Below, piece by piece: positions 61,342 to 64,000 of a DNA stretch of 64,000 nucleotides (within the stretch, counting starts at the first letter, position 1; each line of letters opens with the position of its first letter). Location: contig JAQGMI010000170.1 of assembly GCA_028292435.1 (NCBI GenBank), positions 1 to 64,000 on the forward strand, given 5' to 3'. This stretch comes from Betaproteobacteria bacterium (lineage in GTDB: Bacteria; Pseudomonadota; Gammaproteobacteria; Burkholderiales; SG8-41). The notes beneath the pieces were generated by a model. It had not been told where the DNA came from and did not search any database. It saw only the letters and a list, made by a program, of their open reading frames with translations. The position numbers were made by a program, and so were the translations under genes.

Positions 61342-61392
61342 TCATCGGGCAGTGCTTGCTCCCTTAGTGCAACTTAACCGAGGAGTGATTGT

Positions 61393-61719
61393 ATGAACCT
61401 TCATCTGAGCGGCCACCACGTCGATCTGACCCCGGCAATGCGGGATTACGTGACCAGCAAATTCACGCGCATCACGCGTCACTTTGATCATGTGATCGAC
61501 GTCAACGTGATTCTGTCGGTTGAGAAATTGACGCAGAAAATCGAAGCCAACGTGCACCTGCGCGGCAAGGACATCTTCGTCGAGTCCGCCGACGCTGACA
61601 TGTACGCGGCGATCGACGCGCTCATCGATAAACTCGACCGCCAGATACTGAAGCACAAAGAGCGCAATTTCGAGCATCGCGGCGGACGTGAACCTGGCAA
61701 CTTGGCGCAGGAAGATTGA
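61393..61719 (+). CDS. hpf: ribosome hibernation-promoting factor, short form
   Basis: The protein has 108 residues, starting after a GAGGAG site. The beta-alpha-beta fold is recognisable (LHLSGHHVDLTPAMRDYVTS, VEKLTQKIEANVHLRGKDIF, DMYAAIDALIDKLDRQILKH). The short form, with no C-terminal dimer domain, works with RMF-like factors in some bacteria. It binds the decoding centre of idle 30S subunits. Confidence 0.94.
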   Translation: MNLHLSGHHVDLTPAMRDYVTSKFTRITRHFDHVIDVNVILSVEKLTQKIEANVHLRGKDIFVESADADMYAAIDALIDKLDRQILKHKERNFEHRGGREPGNLAQED

Positions 61720-61793
61720 CGCCGGACCGCGCGCATGCCATCGTCCAGCCTGCCTGACGCGCGGTCAGCCCGCAGTTAGCCAAAACGACCGAT

Positions 61794-62279
61794 ATGAACC
61801 TTATCGCCAAACTGCTTCCTACCCAGAACGTCGTAGTCGATCTCGATGTGGGCAGCAAGAAACGCGTATTCGAGCATGCGGGCCTGCTGTTCGAAAACAA
61901 TCAGAACGTAGCGCGCAGCCAGGTTTTCGACAGTCTGTTTGCGCGTGAAAAGCTGGGCTCGACGGGCCTTGGCCAGGGGATTGCCATTCCGCATGGCCGC
62001 ATCAAGGGCCTGAAAGACGCGGTCGGCGCCATGATCCGCATGCGCGAACCGATTCCGTTCGACGCCCCGGATGGTCAACCCGTCAATCTCATTTTCGTGT
62101 TGCTCGTGCCCGAGCGCGCCACCGACCTGCACCTGCAAATCCTGAGCGAACTCGCGCAGATGTTCAGCGATCATGCGTTTCGCGCGCAGATGATAAATTC
62201 GGCGACCGCCGAAGCCATGCACCAGTCGATTGCCGAATGGCAACCGCATGCCGCAGATCAGCGTAGCGCAGCTGTTTGA
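61794..62279 (+). CDS. ptsN: nitrogen-PTS EIIA protein
   Basis: The protein has 161 residues with the phosphorylatable His67 in GIAIPHGRIKG. A conserved LIFVLLVPERATDLHLQILS follows. EIIA-Ntr regulates potassium transport and stress responses in other bacteria through protein contacts. It overlaps hprK by 32 bases. Confidence 0.95.
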   Translation: MNLIAKLLPTQNVVVDLDVGSKKRVFEHAGLLFENNQNVARSQVFDSLFAREKLGSTGLGQGIAIPHGRIKGLKDAVGAMIRMREPIPFDAPDGQPVNLIFVLLVPERATDLHLQILSELAQMFSDHAFRAQMINSATAEAMHQSIAEWQPHAADQRSAAV

Positions 62280-63192
62280 GGATAACCGCGACAAACTGCG
62301 CCTGGCGTGGGTTGCCGGGCGCGATGGCGGCGTTAAGACACTCGACAGCGCCCATTCGAAAGGTTCGCGCGGCGGCCTAATCGGTCACCTGAACTTTATC
62401 CATCCGAACTGGATACAGATACTCGCGCGTCCGGAGATCGACCATCTGAACGCGCTCGATTCCGGCACGCGCCAGCACACCCTGCACCAGCTTGCGAGTT
62501 CCGGGTTGGCGTGCATGATCATCGCCGGCGGCGAACAGGCGCCCGAGCACGTGTGCGTGCTTGCGGACACGATGCACGTGGCGCTGCTCGCCTCGCCGCT
62601 CGACAGCGTCGAACTCATGTGGATGCTGCGGCCGTATCTCGCGCGCGCGCTTGCCGAATCGACCACCATGCACGGCGTGTTTCTCGACGTGCTCGGCATG
62701 GGTGTGATGATCACCGGCGACAGCGGCGTCGGCAAAAGCGAACTTGCACTCGAACTCATCAGCCGCGGCAGCGGCTTGATTGCCGATGATGTAATTGAGC
62801 TCTACCGCATCGCGCCCGAGACGCTCGAAGGACGCTGCCCGCTGCTGCTGTGCGATTTTCTCGAAGTGCGCGGCCTGGGCGTGCTCAATATCCGCACGAT
62901 CTTCGGTGAAGCGGCGCTGCGTCCGCGCAAGAACATGAAGCTCATCGTCCAGCTCGAGAAGCCCACGGGCGCCGATACCCAATACGTCGAGCGCCTGCCG
63001 CTCAAGCCGGGCGTACACGAGATCATGGGCGTAAACATCAGCAAAGTGACGATTCCGGTCGCCGCGGGGCGCAACCTCGCGGTGCTGGTTGAAGCGGCAG
63101 TGCGCAATCACGTGCTGCAATTGCGCGGAATTGACAGCACGCGCGAATTTATCGAGCGTCAGGCGCAGCAAATGAAAAACGACAGTCCTTAA
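62248..63192 (+). CDS. hprK: HPr kinase/phosphorylase
   Basis: The protein has 314 residues from ATG 62248; a start at 62230 would add six residues. The P-loop GDSGVGKS is at 157-164 and the signature LEVRGLGVLNIRTIFGEAAL follows. It phosphorylates a serine of HPr in Gram-positives; in proteobacteria it is found with PTS-Ntr genes and has a regulatory role that is less clear. Confidence 0.95.
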   Translation: MPQISVAQLFEDNRDKLRLAWVAGRDGGVKTLDSAHSKGSRGGLIGHLNFIHPNWIQILARPEIDHLNALDSGTRQHTLHQLASSGLACMIIAGGEQAPEHVCVLADTMHVALLASPLDSVELMWMLRPYLARALAESTTMHGVFLDVLGMGVMITGDSGVGKSELALELISRGSGLIADDVIELYRIAPETLEGRCPLLLCDFLEVRGLGVLNIRTIFGEAALRPRKNMKLIVQLEKPTGADTQYVERLPLKPGVHEIMGVNISKVTIPVAAGRNLAVLVEAAVRNHVLQLRGIDSTREFIERQAQQMKNDSP

Positions 63193-63217
63193 GCCGGAAA
63201 GCCGCGACCCGCCCCGC

Positions 63218-64000
63218 ATGCAGCTTGTCATCATCACCGGCCTGTCCGGATCCGGCAAAAGCGTCGCCTTGAAAGTGCTTGAAGACGGCGGCTTCTACAC
63301 CACCGACAACCTGCCGGCCAAGCTGCTGCCCGAAATGGCAGAATTTCTGCGCGAGGCGCGCTACACGCGCGTGGCCGTCAGTATCGATGCGCGCAGCGGC
63401 GATGCGTTAAACGAACTGCCGCGCCAAGTGCGCGACTTGAAAGCCCGCGGCATCGACGTGCGGGTGCTGTTCCTCGAAGCAAAAACTGAAACGCTGCTCA
63501 AGCGCTTTTCGGAGACCCGCCGCCGCCACCCACTGAGCGCGGGCGAGTTGACGGTCGCCGAATGCGTCGCGCGCGAGCGTGAACTGCTTGCCGAAATCGG
63601 CACCGGCTCGCATCATATCGACACCAGTGAACTCAATCCCAACGCGCTGCGCGCGCTCGTCAAGGAGTTTGTCGAATCCGATCATTCAAGCCTCACACTG
63701 CTGTTCCAGTCGTTTGGTTACAAGCACGGGATTCCACTCGACGCCGACTTTGTGTTCGATGTACGTTGCCTCCCCAATCCGTTTTACGATCCCACGTTGC
63801 GCCCGCTGACAGGCAAGCATCGCGCCGTCGTTGAGTTTCTCGAAGCCGACACCAACGTGAAACGCATGTATAGCGACATCAGCGAATTTGTTAGTAACTG
63901 GCTGCCGTGTTTTGTCGCCGATAATCGCAGCTATGTGACGGTCGCCATCGGCTGTACCGGCGGCGAGCACCGTTCGGTCTACTTCGCGGAAAAACTGGCC
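63218..64000 (+). CDS. rapZ: RapZ, RNase adapter / P-loop protein, 3' end missing
   Basis: The first 261 residues are visible and the window ends inside the gene; full-length proteins are about 285 residues. Walker A is GLSGSGKS at 8-15. The C-terminal part has LLFQSFGYKHGIPLDADFVF, DVRCLPNPFYDPTLRPLTG and VAIGCTGGEHRSVYFAEKL, all diagnostic. RapZ guides RNase E to GlmZ in enterobacteria and so tunes glucosamine-6-phosphate synthesis. Here it completes the rpoN-hpf-ptsN-hprK-rapZ series. Confidence 0.96.
   Translation, partial: MQLVIITGLSGSGKSVALKVLEDGGFYTTDNLPAKLLPEMAEFLREARYTRVAVSIDARSGDALNELPRQVRDLKARGIDVRVLFLEAKTETLLKRFSETRRRHPLSAGELTVAECVARERELLAEIGTGSHHIDTSELNPNALRALVKEFVESDHSSLTLLFQSFGYKHGIPLDADFVFDVRCLPNPFYDPTLRPLTGKHRAVVEFLEADTNVKRMYSDISEFVSNWLPCFVADNRSYVTVAIGCTGGEHRSVYFAEKLA

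Overview
The window reads as a chromosomal segment of a high-GC betaproteobacterium. Supporting this are Bug/TctC-type receptors, the syntenic block murA-hisGDCBHAFIE-tatABC-degQ-like protease-Nif3-petABC-sspAB, a short-form HisG, a GltI-like binding protein, and kdsD-kdsC-lptC-lptA-lptB-rpoN-hpf-ptsN-hprK-rapZ. No IS element, integrase, phage gene or CRISPR array was seen. Coding density is very high and no gene-free stretch exceeds about 300 bases. Both ends cut a gene: an MFS exporter on the left and rapZ on the right.

Layout. 1-1828: end of an MFS exporter and a double-hotdog thioesterase. 1830-7651 (minus): a probable single operon with a heterotrimeric cobalt-type nitrile hydratase/thiocyanate hydrolase-like enzyme, a small unknown protein, three tandem Bug periplasmic receptors and a TPR/glycosyltransferase-like protein. 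7728-12464 (minus): a Gld-like ABC system (ATPase, permease, GldG-like protein, DUF4340 protein). 12708-13712 (minus): a GltI-like binding protein and tRNA-Thr(UGU). 13796-19070 (minus): a small exported protein, sspB, sspA, the cytochrome bc1 operon and Nif3. 19147-20301: an AlgW/DegS-like protease. 20313-30377 (minus): tatABC, the histidine operon, murA and a BolA-family gene. 30492-33545 (minus): mlaFEDCB, for phospholipid transport.

33712-54055 is the accessory highlight. It holds an MSHA-like type IV pilus/pseudopilus assembly system: ExeA-SPOR ATPase, MshL secretin, MshN, MshE, MshG, MshI, MshJ and a MshK-like protein. Three minor pseudopilin-like proteins share an unusual LPCPD + DGI.D + LPW module, and the main prepilin-like gene has its own promoter. 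The machine is bracketed by an ABC ATPase and a sigma-54 response regulator on the left and by a polytopic histidine kinase, an ABC-2 permease and a membrane-anchored helical protein on the right. A well-spaced sigma-54 promoter lies just upstream of the main prepilin gene. The simplest model is that the kinase and regulator control pilin expression through sigma-54 (rpoN is at 59893), with the ATPase and permease forming one transporter whose halves flank the cluster.

54139-64000 returns to core genes: a Kef-type antiporter, Kdo synthesis (kdsD, kdsC), LPS export (lptC, lptA, lptB), rpoN, hpf, and the nitrogen-PTS/regulatory genes ptsN, hprK and rapZ. Function calls rest on reading motifs by eye. 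No database search, structure prediction or phylogeny was run.
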